Part shown: positions 26,641 to 39,000 of the stretch, one piece after another
Position numbering within the stretch: position 1 is the first letter of the stretch
Layout: every line of letters starts with the position of its first letter
From: Owenia fusiformis
Taxonomy: Eukaryota; Annelida; Polychaeta; Sabellida; Oweniidae
NCBI GenBank assembly: GCA_903813345.2
Contig: CAIIXF020000006.1
Coordinates: 17,552,348 to 17,616,347, forward strand
DNA: 64,000 nucleotides
Reading direction: 5' to 3'
Notes under the pieces: model-generated
The model's database searches: none
The model's input: only the letters and a program-made list of their open reading frames with translations
Told to the model about the DNA's origin: nothing
Made by a program: the position numbers and the translations under genes

Positions 26641-28250
26641 ATGAATGGTCATATTTGTATCACATTTGTATCAACAAAATTGTCACATTCAATGAAAATT
26701 TAAGAAAACTATAATTAACTGAAATACTAAAATGATAAGTTTACACCTACTCCGGTATAACCTAACATATGAACCAAAAGCTGATAACAGTAGATTCTGC
26801 AGACAATTAAGATTACAGAGTTTTATGGGAGTAATAATGAGGATAAATCATTTTTAAAAACCAGGAGCAAATTTATCCCTCCTCCTGAGAATAAAAATAA
26901 ATAAATGGAGTGTTATATTGAGATTATTCAAAAACTACCAATTGAATATAATGGGGAAATACATTTCGAAACCATAATAGGAAGGAGGGGGTCCTGAGCA
27001 CACGAATGATAAAACAAATTTCAGGGACGCATATTTTAAAGAATTTTGATGTTAACAGCCATCTCGTGACTCGTAGCCCATAACGTACGTTATTGAAAAC
27101 AGCACCCCTTTCGGGGAACTTTTTCTCTCATTAAAACCCTTGATATTTTGATTTTTTGACATTGATTCATGTTCTCTTCATCTTCCTTATTTGTTTTATG
27201 ATACTTTTAATATTCTCTTTTTCTGGAAATAAAGTTCAGAACTGGGTTGGTTGGGTTAAAAGTGCAGATCTTAACCGTTTTTCGAAAAACCGTTTATGTA
27301 ACTTAAGTGGGGAATTAAATCGACGATTCTGTTGTCTTCTGAACTATTTGTTCGCAAATATGTATTGTATTGACGTGTCGCAAAAAGGTGGCGCATTTGT
27401 TTTTAGGGTATCGCGTGAATGTAACTTTGATTCTCCGGATTATAAGATAATATTCTAATTAAAGTTATATATCATTTTAAAGTTGTTTCGATGAAGATTT
27501 TAGATCAACTACACTCCGTTCACATTTTTTGCGCGTTCGTTTTTAAAAAAGAGTTTTTTACCAAAACATCTGGCAAATATCCCATGTTGACACGTTACAT
27601 TTTGAATTATTTTTCGTCTTTAAACGCTCATAACTCAAACAATATATGACTATTATACTTATTTTCCGTCTTGATAAAGGTAGATGGAAGTTTTACTTCA
27701 AAGGATGAATTTTAGTAAGCGTCCCATATTGTGACGTCATAGAGTCTGAAAAATAGAATCTGTTGACAGCGACCTTTTTTGCTCATTTTTTGGTACCTTC
27801 AACTTTTCAGGTGTACATTAAACAAAAAATACGAGATCAATTTTTAATAAATCATACATGATTATTTTGCTCCTAAACTCTAGTTTATTAATAAATAGTT
27901 GATTTTGTTCACAAAAGTATGTGTTTTCTGTTGTATGTGGAAAAGTGGAGGACGAAAGGTTTACGCCATTCGCCTATTTTCAAGCACAGCAACACGTATA
28001 TTTATTTCACCTAAAATATCAATTGATTCGTGTTTTATGATGCTCCTAGCCCATAAACAATATATATATGATATCAGAGTTATTCGTCTAAGATGTTTTG
28101 AGATATAGAGGTAAATGTGGAGGACGAAAGGATTTTCATGTGTGTACATTTTTCTCAAAAACGTCACATTCTATCATGTTAAAAGCGAGGATCCTCTGGA
28201 TTACGCCACAAAATGTGTAACAATGCGTGCGCGAGCTTTTTGTGACACGT
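26641..28250. other. Gene-free sequence
   Basis: Open frames up to 100 codons (27156-27458) have no recognised domain. The 15-mer GTGGAGGACGAAAGG occurs twice (about 27944 and 28119), hinting at a decayed repeat. Confidence 0.35.
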
Positions 28251-28280
28251 CATTGTATTGTATTGTATTGTATTGTATAT
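28251..28280 (+). repeat. TTGTA microsatellite
   Basis: Five to six tandem copies of TTGTA directly precede the large palindrome. Confidence 0.85.
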
Positions 28281-28332
28281 TCTTTATTTCCTCCATTAAA
28301 TTGTCGTGGGATTCTGCCTACAACGTGTGAAG

Positions 28333-29707
28333 TAACCCCCCTATCACACCAAACTAGTTCTTACCCGTTCTTGCCAGTCCTACGAAAACGTCGTAAAACG
28401 GGCTCAATCTGGCTTTGGTCGGGAAATATGTCTGAAATAATTAGCTTCTTCGTTCTTAAACAGTCTTCAATACGTCCATCTCGTTCGCAGTTCGTTCAGG
28501 TCGCACCACGTCAGTGTGCAACGTAGTAGAACGCGTCCCTTAGTCTAGAAGGTCAACATGACCTGATTACAGAACGGTATGGTCGCCATCGAATTTTGAA
28601 TCGATTCAAAATTCTAAAATCACATTCCCGTCTGAGAACGTTCATAAAGATTGAAGTACGACGGTTCCGTTCGTAGTACGTCCAGCTCGTCGTTAGTACG
28701 TTGTCACTCGTTCTAATTTTAGAACGTGACGACCACGAGAACATTTTGAGCATTGTCTAAGTTCTAAAGGACCTACCCGTTCGACTACGTTCGATGAAGT
28801 TTGTAAATAGATTCCAAACGGTTCTTAGTAGGTCCAGTCCGTTCGTACACAGTTGAAGCCCGTTTTCGAGAACGTACTGAGAACTAGTTTGGTGTGATAG
28901 TAGGGTACCCTACTATCACGCCAAACTAGTTCTCACTACGTTCTCAAAAACGGGCTTCAACTGTGTACGAACGGACTGGACCTACTAAGAACCGTTTGGG
29001 ATCTATTAACAAACTTCATCGAACGTACTCGAACGGGTAGGTCCTCTAGAACTTAGACAATGCTCAAAATGTTCTCGTGGTCGTCACGTTCTACAATTAG
29101 AACGAGTGACAACGTACTAACGACGAGCTGGACGTACTACGAACGGAACCGTCGTACTTCAATCCTACAAGGGACGTTTTAACAACGAGTTGAATTGTCT
29201 GAGGACGTGTTGAGAACGAGGTAGAACTAATTGCAAACGGGTTTAAACTGATTGAGAACGTATTTAACACTGCTTATGAACGAGTTAGCAAAAATATAGC
29301 TATCACACCAAACAAGTTGCCACTGCGTTCTTCAAAACTGTGTGCGAACGGAACGAACGTAGCTGCAACTTTCTAAGGTCTATTTACGAACTTTATGATC
29401 GTTCTCAGACGGGAATGTGATTTTAGAATTTTGAATCGATTCAAAATTCGATGGCGACCATAACGTTCTGTAATCAGGTCATGTTGACCTTCTAGACTAA
29501 GGGACGCGTTCTACTACGTTGCACACCGACGTGGTGCGACCTGAACGAACTGCGAACGAGAAGGACGTATTGAAGACTGTTTAAGAACGAAGAAGCTAAT
29601 TATTTCAGACATATTTCCCGACCACAGCCAGATTGAGCCCGTTTTACGACGTTTTCGTAGGACTGGCAAGAACGGGTAAGAACGAGTTTGGTGTGATAGG
29701 GGGGTTA
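28333..29707. mobile_element. Giant palindromic foldback element
   Basis: Left arm 28333-28905 and right arm 28906-29707 are near-perfect reverse complements meeting without a spacer at GGGTACCC (about 28902-28909). The right arm has an extra ~230 bp (29166-29394) with no partner. The outer ends read ACCCCCCTATCACACCAAAC and its complement. If the first A is terminal the flanks are TA/TA, a possible 2-bp target duplication. Degenerate termini (TATCAC(A/G)CCAAAC) also occur at the centre and at 29303, so this looks like two or more related elements inserted head to head. The arms are packed with GAACG/CGTTC motifs. A mirrored open frame appears in both arms (28227-28526 plus, 29514-29765 minus) and is an artefact of the palindrome. 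Confidence 0.85.
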
Positions 29708-29910
29708 GGAAAAAAGAAAAATCGTACCTTCGATGTTCCGACATTTTGTTACCAAAACGAACCATTTCGGTAACCAGCGTAATCGAGTGGATAACCAGTG
29801 ATAAAAGGATGGATGATCAATTTGATTCCATATTTTCAGAATGAAATATCTGTTTTGATTAGAAATATGATTTAACAACCTAAAATGAAAAGGTGCTTTT
29901 AAACTAAGCT

Positions 29911-30046
29911 GTAAGCTTTGATGTGGTCCGTTTGAGCTGATGATGGTGTCAAATGAAAGATAAGGTACATTGGATATACTATGAAATTTAAATATAAGTC
30001 TTTATTTTGCCCAAAAATGTTGAAAATCCCCAAAGTGGGCCTTTAA
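29911..30046 (+). mobile_element. Truncated copy of the TTAA-flanked element (right end)
   Basis: This matches 35858-36003 closely (GTAAGCTTTGATGTGGTCC, GTGTCAAATGAAAGATAAGG, TTTTGCCCAAAAA.GTTGAAAA) and ends AGTGGGCCT|TTAA. No left end (AGGCCCACT) is found upstream, so the copy is partial. Confidence 0.75.
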
Positions 30047-31250
30047 ATATAAATATAGTTAAATAGTTTATACATCCTATTAGCCTATATATTTACTTTA
30101 TACTGTACATATACCAAAATTTATGTCAAATGTGATATATCGAGTGGCCCAAAAAATGAGCCACTTTTTGAGAAGTATTATTTCGGCAACTGATGAACCA
30201 AAACTGAAAAAGAGGAGTCCTGTTAGGGAGAGCTTTCTCGATGAGTGGAACTTTTTCATTATTTGAATGATCATGATGATATTTTAACACAATATCGGTG
30301 AATTTTTATAATTCTAAAATGTCATTTCTGAATTATTAAAAATATTTTTTGTACAACCTTTTTGCGAGACAATGAACTCGTTTCGTATGATGCACATATA
30401 AAAAATGAACAAAATCACTTATTCAGTTACAGCAAAAAACAGTAGAGTTGTATTTAATGACAGCCATGTCAGGATGGCCATCGTGTTTTTTAATAGTCAG
30501 ATTTCAACTCAATGTGTTGCATTAAAAGTATATTCATATTATCACATTACTATATTTTGTACCATATAAAATACAGTAAATTTCGAAAGATTGCACTACC
30601 AAATTTTAACTTGCTTCAAATTTTCTTAAAATCATCTACAAGTTCCCAGGAGTTCAAATCTGACCTTAAATTTGAGATTTGACCTTAAGTGACATTCGAA
30701 AGGTGAAAAAGTTGAGGTTTCAAATTATTTTTTGGGACTTTGTCATTTTCAAGGAACTTTCCATGTATGAATCAATGGCAGGTTTTTTAATTGAAAACAT
30801 GATATAAATTATTGTCAGATATTTTAATTTAGGGAGCCGGCTCGGAGTCGTTTGCTAAGAATATCACAATTATTTTGCCATAGGCCGAAATGTTAACTTA
30901 CAATGTCCTCAAAAAAAGATCGAATTTATATGCTCTTACGTCAAAGCACAATGTCGTATGTACCCACCAGAGAAAAATAATTACAATCGGTACATTGATT
31001 TTTTCCTGTCATGGTTTTATCTCCTCCCCATGAAGAGCTCCATAGTTAGTGGCCGAATCACTCAAAATTAAGCAGTGTATAAATGCGCTGTCTTACTGCA
31101 GTGAAAACGAAATGAACTTCAAGCTGCCCGTGTCAACTTGGTCCATCAACTTACATGAATGCTGATTCTTACCGTGTTCGATTCATGGCCGTCAAAATTA
31201 TACTTCTATAAAATAAATGCTATATACATGAATAGATGTCTCTGCATACA
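30047..31250. other. Gene-free AT-rich sequence
   Basis: No exon, RNA gene or clear repeat. GTGGCCCAAAAAATGAGCCACTT at about 30143 forms a small imperfect hairpin of uncertain meaning. Confidence 0.35.
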
Positions 31251-32577
31251 TAGTCCATGGTATGAAATCTCTAGGACGTCTAATAAAGGAGCTGGTAGCA
31301 CACTATAGCGCAGCGATATTTGACCTAATATTAACATACCTACATATGTTCGCTAATAATTTTTATTATTACCGTTTCATATACTTCCGGCTTTTAGGCT
31401 GAATTATGCCTGCCATTAACAGAGGTCAAAAAATAACCAAAAAATAAAATCCCAATTTTTTACAATTTGGAGTACACAACGCACCAGAAAATAATACAAA
31501 ATAATTTTACATATATGATTTAGTTTTCTAAGCTATACGTTTGAGGTTATCATGCTTATCAATACCGAAAATTATGTAATCAGTGTATCGACCTTTTGTA
31601 TTGTTTCTCAGGTATTAATACGATAAATGCTACAAATTAATCACTTTTATATTAGAATGACAAATGCTTAAATTATGCTAGTTTTTCACAAAATGGGTCC
31701 TTTAGTATTATGTTCACCGCGGAATTAATTGGGACTACAGCTAAAATTCTATTTCTCGAAGTTAGATATAGCTCAGTTGCTTATAAAACAACCAATAAGA
31801 CTTGGACGAATTCATGAATATTTGAAAAAATCGTTGTCATTATCTTCCTAAAATTTGATGATATCCGGCGGTAAGGTCAAAGAAGAAACAACCATTATAA
31901 AACTTGATGAGAGCCAGCAGTAACGTCGAGGAAGAATTGTAAGGCGTTCGATTGCATATGACTCTAATTGATTATTTGACATGCCCTTGGAATATATGAA
32001 CATTCCAATACCTCTGTAACATTTAATTAGATATAAATCTTACCTATTTATTATTGTATTATGTTTTATAAAACATGAACAATAATTTGTTGTTTGACTC
32101 CTTCAGATTATACGGGAAAATTCTGGTAATAAAATGGTCCAAATGGTAAGAAAACTAATATGTTCCCAAGTATAAATAACTTAATATTTCAAACAATTTT
32201 GTTTAATCTGCTTGGCTCATATTTGAAAAATCAAACAAAATCTGAAAAACACACTTGCGTAATTACACTAATTAAACACAGACATCTACAGTAAAATTAT
32301 AGTATATTTGCACATTATCATAATCTAATTTTTGTTCGTATGCTTAGAATAACGGTCTGTGTCTTATAAAACATATAAAAGTTCGAATCAAAATATTTAC
32401 GTTTTTGACCCCTTGTGATGAAATACATTTTTCGACCTGAAAGCCGGAAGTTTTTTCAGCAAATGGTATGTTAAAAGAATCAAGACATATGCACCTCCAT
32501 AAATATTAATTGCTTAAAATGTTGCTGCACTATAGTGTGCTACGGATCCTTCATATTCGGAAGTCATACCATGGACT
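31251..32577. mobile_element. Foldback/TIR element, 1.33 kb
   Basis: The left end TAGTCCATGGTATGA (31251) pairs with TCATACCATGGACTA (ending 32577). Complementarity continues for about 190 bp through TAGCACACTATAG(C/T)GCAGC and ACTTCCGGCTTT to GGTCAAAAA (about 31424 against 32400), with indels. The flanks are ACA on both sides, a possible 3-bp target duplication. The AT-rich interior has no ORF, so the element is non-autonomous. Confidence 0.75.
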
Positions 32578-32625
32578 AACAGTGTCTTTGAGCTTTGATG
32601 GGCCTGGTGGGTCATTTAGTCCCTG

Positions 32626-33437
32626 ATGGACATGGATATGGGGGACTCTGACCCCAATCTTGAAGTTTTGTATGATGCCCCTTTAACAGCCAACCCTATG
32701 GTTACACCCCTCACGGATGCCCACCTATATACCAACCATCACCAATCCCTCAGATCGACCGTCAACCCCTTAAACCCTTCCCACCCAGTAACCATACCCC
32801 TTATGGATCTGACTATCCCCTTTCCCATCCCACCACCTTATATATCTGATCCAGCGATTAAAGTGGTCATCCTGGGTCACTCTTTCGTCAAAAGACTGTC
32901 TAGTGCCCCGCCTGCCCTTCCAGACATTGAATTTACGATGCATGGCTGACTGGCGAGAGTCACGGATACACTTAAATTGGACGCCAGCCTTGTCCATCCA
33001 GATCGGTGACAATGACATCCCCACCCCTTCCCCTAATCCTACATCCCCTTCCCTATCCCATTGTCTCCCAATCAGCTGGCAGAAGACGTCACCAGTCTGG
33101 CAGCTGATATCATGGCCTTCAATTATACAGTGGACGCGGTGGTCATTGGGTCCCTATTCCCAAGGGGTTGGTCCAGGACCCACAAACACCACTTAACACC
33201 ATGGAGCGATCCATACCGTTAAATTCAATGATCATGTCCATTAACTTTAGCCCAATGGCGAAAATACACTGTCTAAATTCCCCTAGGCTCACATTCCATT
33301 ATCACCAAGGGGTCTTTGACGAACACCTTCAGTATCACGACATCCTTGATGACCCCGTGTATTTGAACAAGGACGGGAAAGCCCTACTCAGAGCCTCCTG
33401 GGAGGATTTAGCATGTACTTACAAAATAAAACAGTAA
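32626..33437 (+). pseudogene. Broken SGNH-hydrolase ORF from a retroelement
   Basis: Three overlapping frames form one decayed protein. 32626-32949 carries a Pro-rich leader and then IKVVILGHSFVKRL, the block with the nucleophile serine in the SGNH/GDSL fold. A second frame reads VTSLAADIMAFNY and AVVIGSLFPR (about 33085-33175). The third, 33168-33437, ends with FDEHLQYHDILDDPVYLNKDGKALL, where the family's DxxH catalytic pair (normally DGVHLN) has become DPVY. At least two frameshifts and a stop separate the blocks. SGNH ORFs of this type are known from Ngaro-like tyrosine-recombinase retrotransposons of echinoderms and other animals. No recombinase or reverse transcriptase lies alongside here. 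Confidence 0.6.
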
Positions 33438-34240
33438 GTATTCAGAGCTGCACATCTGCAAACTGTGCCAGGGAGTCTTAGTTACGTCTAGTTAATATTT
33501 ATTCTTTTTAATTAGCTTATCATAAACCAGTTTGCATTATTATACTTAGTCAAGTTGCCTTCTAAGACATGTTAGTGTCTCTTGGGTGCACTTTGGTACC
33601 TAGCAGTTTTTATTATTACACTGAGCCAGTTCTATCTTTTGGCATTCTTGCATTTCCATGGGTGGTTTTATATAACCCTGAGCAGATATAGTGACTTGAT
33701 GTTTCCATTTCCAGTCACGGTGACAACAAAAGCAGCAACTAATACACAGGTAGTCCCAATAAACACGTTGGCAGATGTGGCAGCCACCAGAAGCACAGTA
33801 TCTACCACTTTGGCAATTATGCCTTTATTGAGACTTAACTTGGCGCATGCTTCTCTCACCCCTCTTTTCTTCCCCATCTATCCCTTGCATCTGCACCCTA
33901 TATGCCTTACCTTCCTTATCCCATGGAATGCAAGTTCCATGGTTCCTGCATGCCAATCCTACTTTCTCTGTGCCCCAGCCTCTAACATCTCAGCTACACC
34001 CGTAGCTATATACACAGCCTTTGCAACTGCCTAATGCAGGTTTGGGAACCCATGCTTCCATTCAGCTGTCAACTCCCCCCCCCTCCTTACAGACGGGTAG
34101 ACCATTAACACGGTTGCCCCTCAGTTGAACCCCATCCCTCAAGGATTGCTCCTCCCCCCTACCTACACCCCACCCATTGATCATCAACTGGCTGTCAAGT
34201 TGAATTATATTATATAATATTACATTATGACTCAAGTAGT
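33438..34240 (+). mobile_element. C-rich remnant, probably same retroelement
   Basis: 33850-34200 is pyrimidine-rich (CCCTTCC..., CTCCCCCC), unlike the AT-rich flanks, and resembles 32626-33080. The 150-codon frame at 33582-34034 is Pro/Leu/Thr-rich with no domain. It most likely belongs to the decayed element rather than to a host gene. Confidence 0.35.
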
Positions 34241-34474
34241 AGGATAAATTAGAGGAACATTTGTGATATACTTCATGTAATTATATAGTGATCCGAAAGC
34301 TTACTCGCGATTTCATCGGGTTATACTCACGGTATAATCGGAATGCTCAGAAGGTAGCATCGGGTCTCATAGATTCATCCCAATGCTAAGTCAATCACAC
34401 CCTTGCTGAAATTCTCATTTTCACAGAAGAACTCATAGTCGATCGAGTCTCAACAAGTAGATTCATCTTGGTGA

Positions 34475-34560
34475 GTATTGCTAGAATCCATTACTAGGGG
34501 TTCTTATTCTTAAACAGGACATTAAAGCTTATCTAAGGCCTTTTGAAATTTCGGGTAAGT
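34475..34560 (+). repeat. Dispersed repeat copy B (AATGTCCTGTTTAAG family)
   Basis: The second copy of the repeat described at 26170-26640. It includes TAGGGGTTCTTA, TTAAACAGGACATTA and CTAAGGCCTTTTGAAATTT. Confidence 0.6.
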
Positions 34561-35270
34561 ACTATAAAGGTGGTATATCGCGCTGTAAAACAGTAACTGG
34601 ACCTTCTTACTTTAATTTATATCACGTGCTATCATGTGAGACTATAACCTTATTAGAAAACAAAACATGTAACAATGGGGTTGGTGGCTCAATTTACTTG
34701 TATTCATTTTTCACAATAATAAATTACGTGTACACATATCTTATACAATACACATGTCATAATTATCGAAACTAAAATTGCATAGAATATCATCTCTGGC
34801 CTTTTTCTGGTTTGAATTGATGTTTCGATTCTCTTTGCTCTATTCCACTCGATTTAGCGAGGGGAGTGGACGATTTCTGCTAGAATTTTCACGAGAAGGT
34901 TTACGAATAAATGAATAGATGCACGACATTATCTGTACATATAGGCACAATTTATGAACACAAAGAATGCTTGAAAAGGTCAATCTGCATATCCTTCTTC
35001 TACGAAGTGATCGGATCAAAACCACGTAGATAACACGGGTGTTAAAACACGAATATACCATGAGCACATGCTTTGAGGATCCGCGTTGTTTGAACCTACC
35101 GCCGAGCACAATTATACATTAAGACCCGTTACACAGTCATGATACCGCCGATAAAGCTCATTGCATCATCGGGTCTGCTTTACCCCCGTGGATAAGATAA
35201 AGGACGAGAAACGGTTATAAAAATATACGGTGTCGGACCAGTGATGAGTTTATTTCTGGTAGTTATACAC

Positions 35271-35276
35271 TTTATT
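35271..35276 (-). terminator. Displaced poly(A) signal of lactamase-like copy 1
   Basis: AATAAA on the minus strand. The homologous hexamer in copy 2 (43787-43792) is only 61 bp past the stop codon. Here it is about 750 bp past because the TTAA element (35312-35999) lies between. Confidence 0.5.
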
Positions 35277-35311
35277 CAGGGCGATGATTTACTCTTATTT
35301 CAAAATATTAA

Positions 35312-35999
35312 AGGCCCACTATACTTAATTTAGAATAAAAAATAATCATTGAAACATGTTACTCACACACTCGCTCACAACGTTTGATTTGCTTTAATAT
35401 TGAACCAAAAAATGACTCGCAGAGAAAAAAGCATTTGAAGTTCAGAGATCATTAGACGTGCATGCACATGTTAAACAAAATGCACGTTTTAATTACTGTT
35501 GATTTAAAAGATGGCGACACTCAGGCCCGTAGCCAGGGGGGGTTCGCAGGGTTCGGGCGAACCCCCCCCCCCCCCTGGCCAAAAATTCTTTCAAAATCAT
35601 GCAGTTTTTCACCATTTTGAGCACTTCTCTTGTGATTTTAGCCATATTTGGGCCAAAATTGTCAAATGTGAACCCCCCCCTGGAAATTTTTGAAAACTGA
35701 ACCCCCCCCCCCCTTGGCAAATCCTGGCTACGGGCCTGACACTTCTATGGAAATGAATGTATCATGTAATACAAACAACTTTGCCATCTTTCAATGACAT
35801 TGATAAAAACTTGATATATAAAGCTTGACAGATTGAAAATATTTTTGATAATCTATTGTAAGCTTTGATGTGGTCCATTAGGGCTGTTGTTGGTGTCAAA
35901 TGAAAGATAAGGTTCTTATCAATACATTGGACATACTATGAAATTCAAATGTAAGTCTTTGTTTTGCCCAAAAACGTTGAAAATACGCAAAGTGGGCAT
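35312..35999. mobile_element. TTAA-flanked DNA element in 3' UTR of lactamase copy 1
   Basis: Begins AGGCCCACT and ends AGTGGGCAT, with TTAA on both sides (35308-35311 and 36000-36003). The homologous site in copy 2 (about 43828-43845, ATATTACGTGTTAAAGGG) lacks the insertion. TTAA targets point to piggyBac- or Kolobok-type transposition. No transposase is present. It is interrupted by a G-run MITE at 35522-35738. Confidence 0.8.
35522..35738. mobile_element. CAGGCCCGTAGCC MITE, nested copy
   Basis: Inverted ends CAGGCCCGTAGCCAGG / CCTGGCTACGGGCCTG with G or C runs just inside. It is flanked by a perfect 5-bp direct repeat ACACT (35517-35521, 35739-35743). A second copy is at 40823-41031. Superfamily unassigned. 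Confidence 0.85.
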
Positions 36000-36023
36000 T
36001 TAAGTGAAAGGACTTATTCTTTT

Positions 36024-39000
36024 TTAAAATATTGTTGTAGCAGTCAGAGCAAAAGCCATCATAGAATACAGACAAAGCCGAGAAAAGTTGGTATCACTTG
36101 CCAACGATACATCACATTTTCTCTCTTCTGGTTTGATTCTGGAGTTTTGGAATTCAACATCATCTATTCTTAGACTTGAAAAATCATCGACCAATCCAGT
36201 TTCTGATAAAATGGTGAAGACAACACGTTTAGCGCATCCGTAACATTCTCCTGTAGATTCAGCTACAAAAGCATGGGGAACTCCACTCGGGTAAAGATGG
36301 TACTCCTCACATCCTTTCGTCATAACTAATGTAGCTCTGTTTGGATCAACTTTTATTTTGGCTTCGTCATCAAGATTTACATAGCTTCCAGTGTATGTTT
36401 CAACGGGGGATGATATGCTTTTGGTCTTATCGATGCTAGTATCAGGATGTATTTCAAAACGTCCGCAATATCCACCTTCCTTTGCAGGAAGAGTGTAATT
36501 ACACGCGTAACTGATGTTGAAGATGGGAGTGTTGCCACGGAGGATGTCTGCGATGTAAAAGTGAATGAATGACATAGTTGCGTGCGAATCAACTCCACGG
36601 GGTCCAGTAAGGGAAGTATAAATGCCAAGATTCCATTGCTTGAACAGTGTCATTATAGTATCGTGGGTTCCATAACCGCCGTGTTGTATAAAGTCGCTCT
36701 CTGAAATGTAATGAGTTATGAGTGAAAAGGATTGAACGGTCATGAATGAGAAGTTCTACGGAATACAACAGATGAAAATAAACACCAAAATGTTAAGTAT
36801 TCAATATCACAAGGCAACAAACCATCAACATTGCAAATAGTTTTACCACTACCAGAGTTAAAGTACCATGACTCCAGTTGTATGTCCTAGGTACTTACTT
36901 AGTCGCATATTTCAAGTAAATGATCCAACGCTTTAACTGTTTTCACTCACCTCTGAAATTCCCCATCCAAAATCCCATACCATAAGCATACACTCTCCAT
37001 GTTTCATCAATATCATCCAGACCATCAATCTCAAGGAAGGATGTGTAAAAATTGATGACTTGGTTCGGTTTGTACATTTCCCTCAATATGTTGGGGTCAA
37101 CAATTGGATTGAGGGATCCGTCATTTCTATACGCCCCAAGGTGGAACTTCATGTACTCCGCCATATCTTCTGCTGTTGTCATGACCCCCATGGCTGCCGC
37201 CCATAACGTTTCACTGCAAGTACGAGGGTTGTCCAAGAAGTAATGCACTATACATGTATGCTCTAACTTTCTTGAATATACTTCAATTCAGCTGAAATTT
37301 TGTGTATATAACAATTGAAGTTTTATCTATAATAATATAAGTTTCAGCATCAAACATTTATATCAAGTCTTAATATGGTTGCTATAGCAATATGGGGGTG
37401 GGGGTAGGCGGGGCAGGTACCAATTTTTCTAATTATGAAAAGATCCAAAGATCCAATATTTCTTTCCTTTAAATGATCAAAATGTTAGGGAAATTGTTAA
37501 ATTTATTCAGCATGATGTTAACCAAGTACAAATAATGACATTTAGCACTGTGATGTCATAATACCACAGTTAAATGATCAAAAATGGCTGCAATCCTCAC
37601 CTGAAAACAGAAGGCCTTGCGTTTGGTGGTCTAATTTTATACTTCACTTGGACTCAAAACCACGCAAAACTTTTGCTACCATGAAAAGATTATATAAGGA
37701 GTATATACCAGATATGACTACAATTATGAGATGGCAGAAGAGATTTAAAAGAGATGACTGGACCCTGGATGACAACTCCAAACAAGGGAGGCAAAAACTC
37801 CACAAGTCACAGTGGAAGAAATTACCAAGAGTGTTTGACCTGACAGGCATCAAAAGTACATGACATGCAAAGGGCAATATTTTGAGAAAATGTGAAATGG
37901 GACACTGTGCAATATACACCAATTAAATCTAAGATGTGCTCATAGTAATTTAGTATCCTATATCGATTTTTGAGCCAACTTCTTATAGCTACACAAAATG
38001 GTATTTGTTGATTAATTATTTCATATTTTCAATTTTTTATTCCTTTTGACGGGACTGTATAACCTGCCCCACCCTACCCAAACACACCAACTTGATTTTA
38101 TTATAACATCAATATAGTTTTATCAGTCAACATGAAAATTTGTAGAATAATCAAAATGTCTCTTATGATCATTTACTGAAATTTTCATGGAGAAATATCA
38201 ATTATTGATAAAGTGAGAGCATGTAGTGCATTACTTCTGGGACAACCCTCGTACATTGTTATTAACACATTAATCAACTCTAACGTTTCAAATATATGTT
38301 AGTTTGAGAATTAGAGTATTCTATAATAGCCGTTAGTATGTATTTACATTGAAAGGATCCGAACAATACGTTTGTGAGTATTATCGATTAAAATTAAAAG
38401 TGCTTACGTGACTTCACCTTCAGTACCAGGTGAATCGATGACCACAACCTCTCCGTTTACTAATCGATAACCATACGCAAACTTGCCAAGGGACTCATTA
38501 TAACGATGAGCGAGGGATGGAAATGTCGAGTTCATCTTCAGTGGGGTAAAGATTCGTTCATGCATAAGTTGCGAAAAGGATTTGTTCGTCAGATGTTCAA
38601 GTATCGCACCAGCAAGGAAATAATTTACGTCGACATAGCAGAAACTCTGTCGCATACCCATTACCGGTTCGGTGCATTTTAGCACGCTGAATAAATCAAA
38701 TTCAAATCATAATAGATGGAATACATGCATCCAACAATGAACTGATCCGAACTGGTTTCACCATTCAACTATCCAACTCGTCCAATGAATACTCTCACAT
38801 CAATTCAAATGACTACAAGCTAATGTTATTATGGAATCCACAGCCTTTACTATTGCCTTTGGACGAGACAGACTGTGCCTATCTCAATTAATTGCTAAAA
38901 AATGGCTCTGGAAATCAGATTTGGCTTGTAGACCTTGTAGAACAGGGTTATTGCACTTTCTAATTTAATCAAACTTACTTTACGAACTCTTCAACTGAAT

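Noticed and set aside
28227-28526. 99-codon plus frame, with a mirrored 83-codon minus frame at 29514-29765
   Set aside because: The same peptide appears from both arms of the palindrome. It reflects the inverted repeat and shows no domain.
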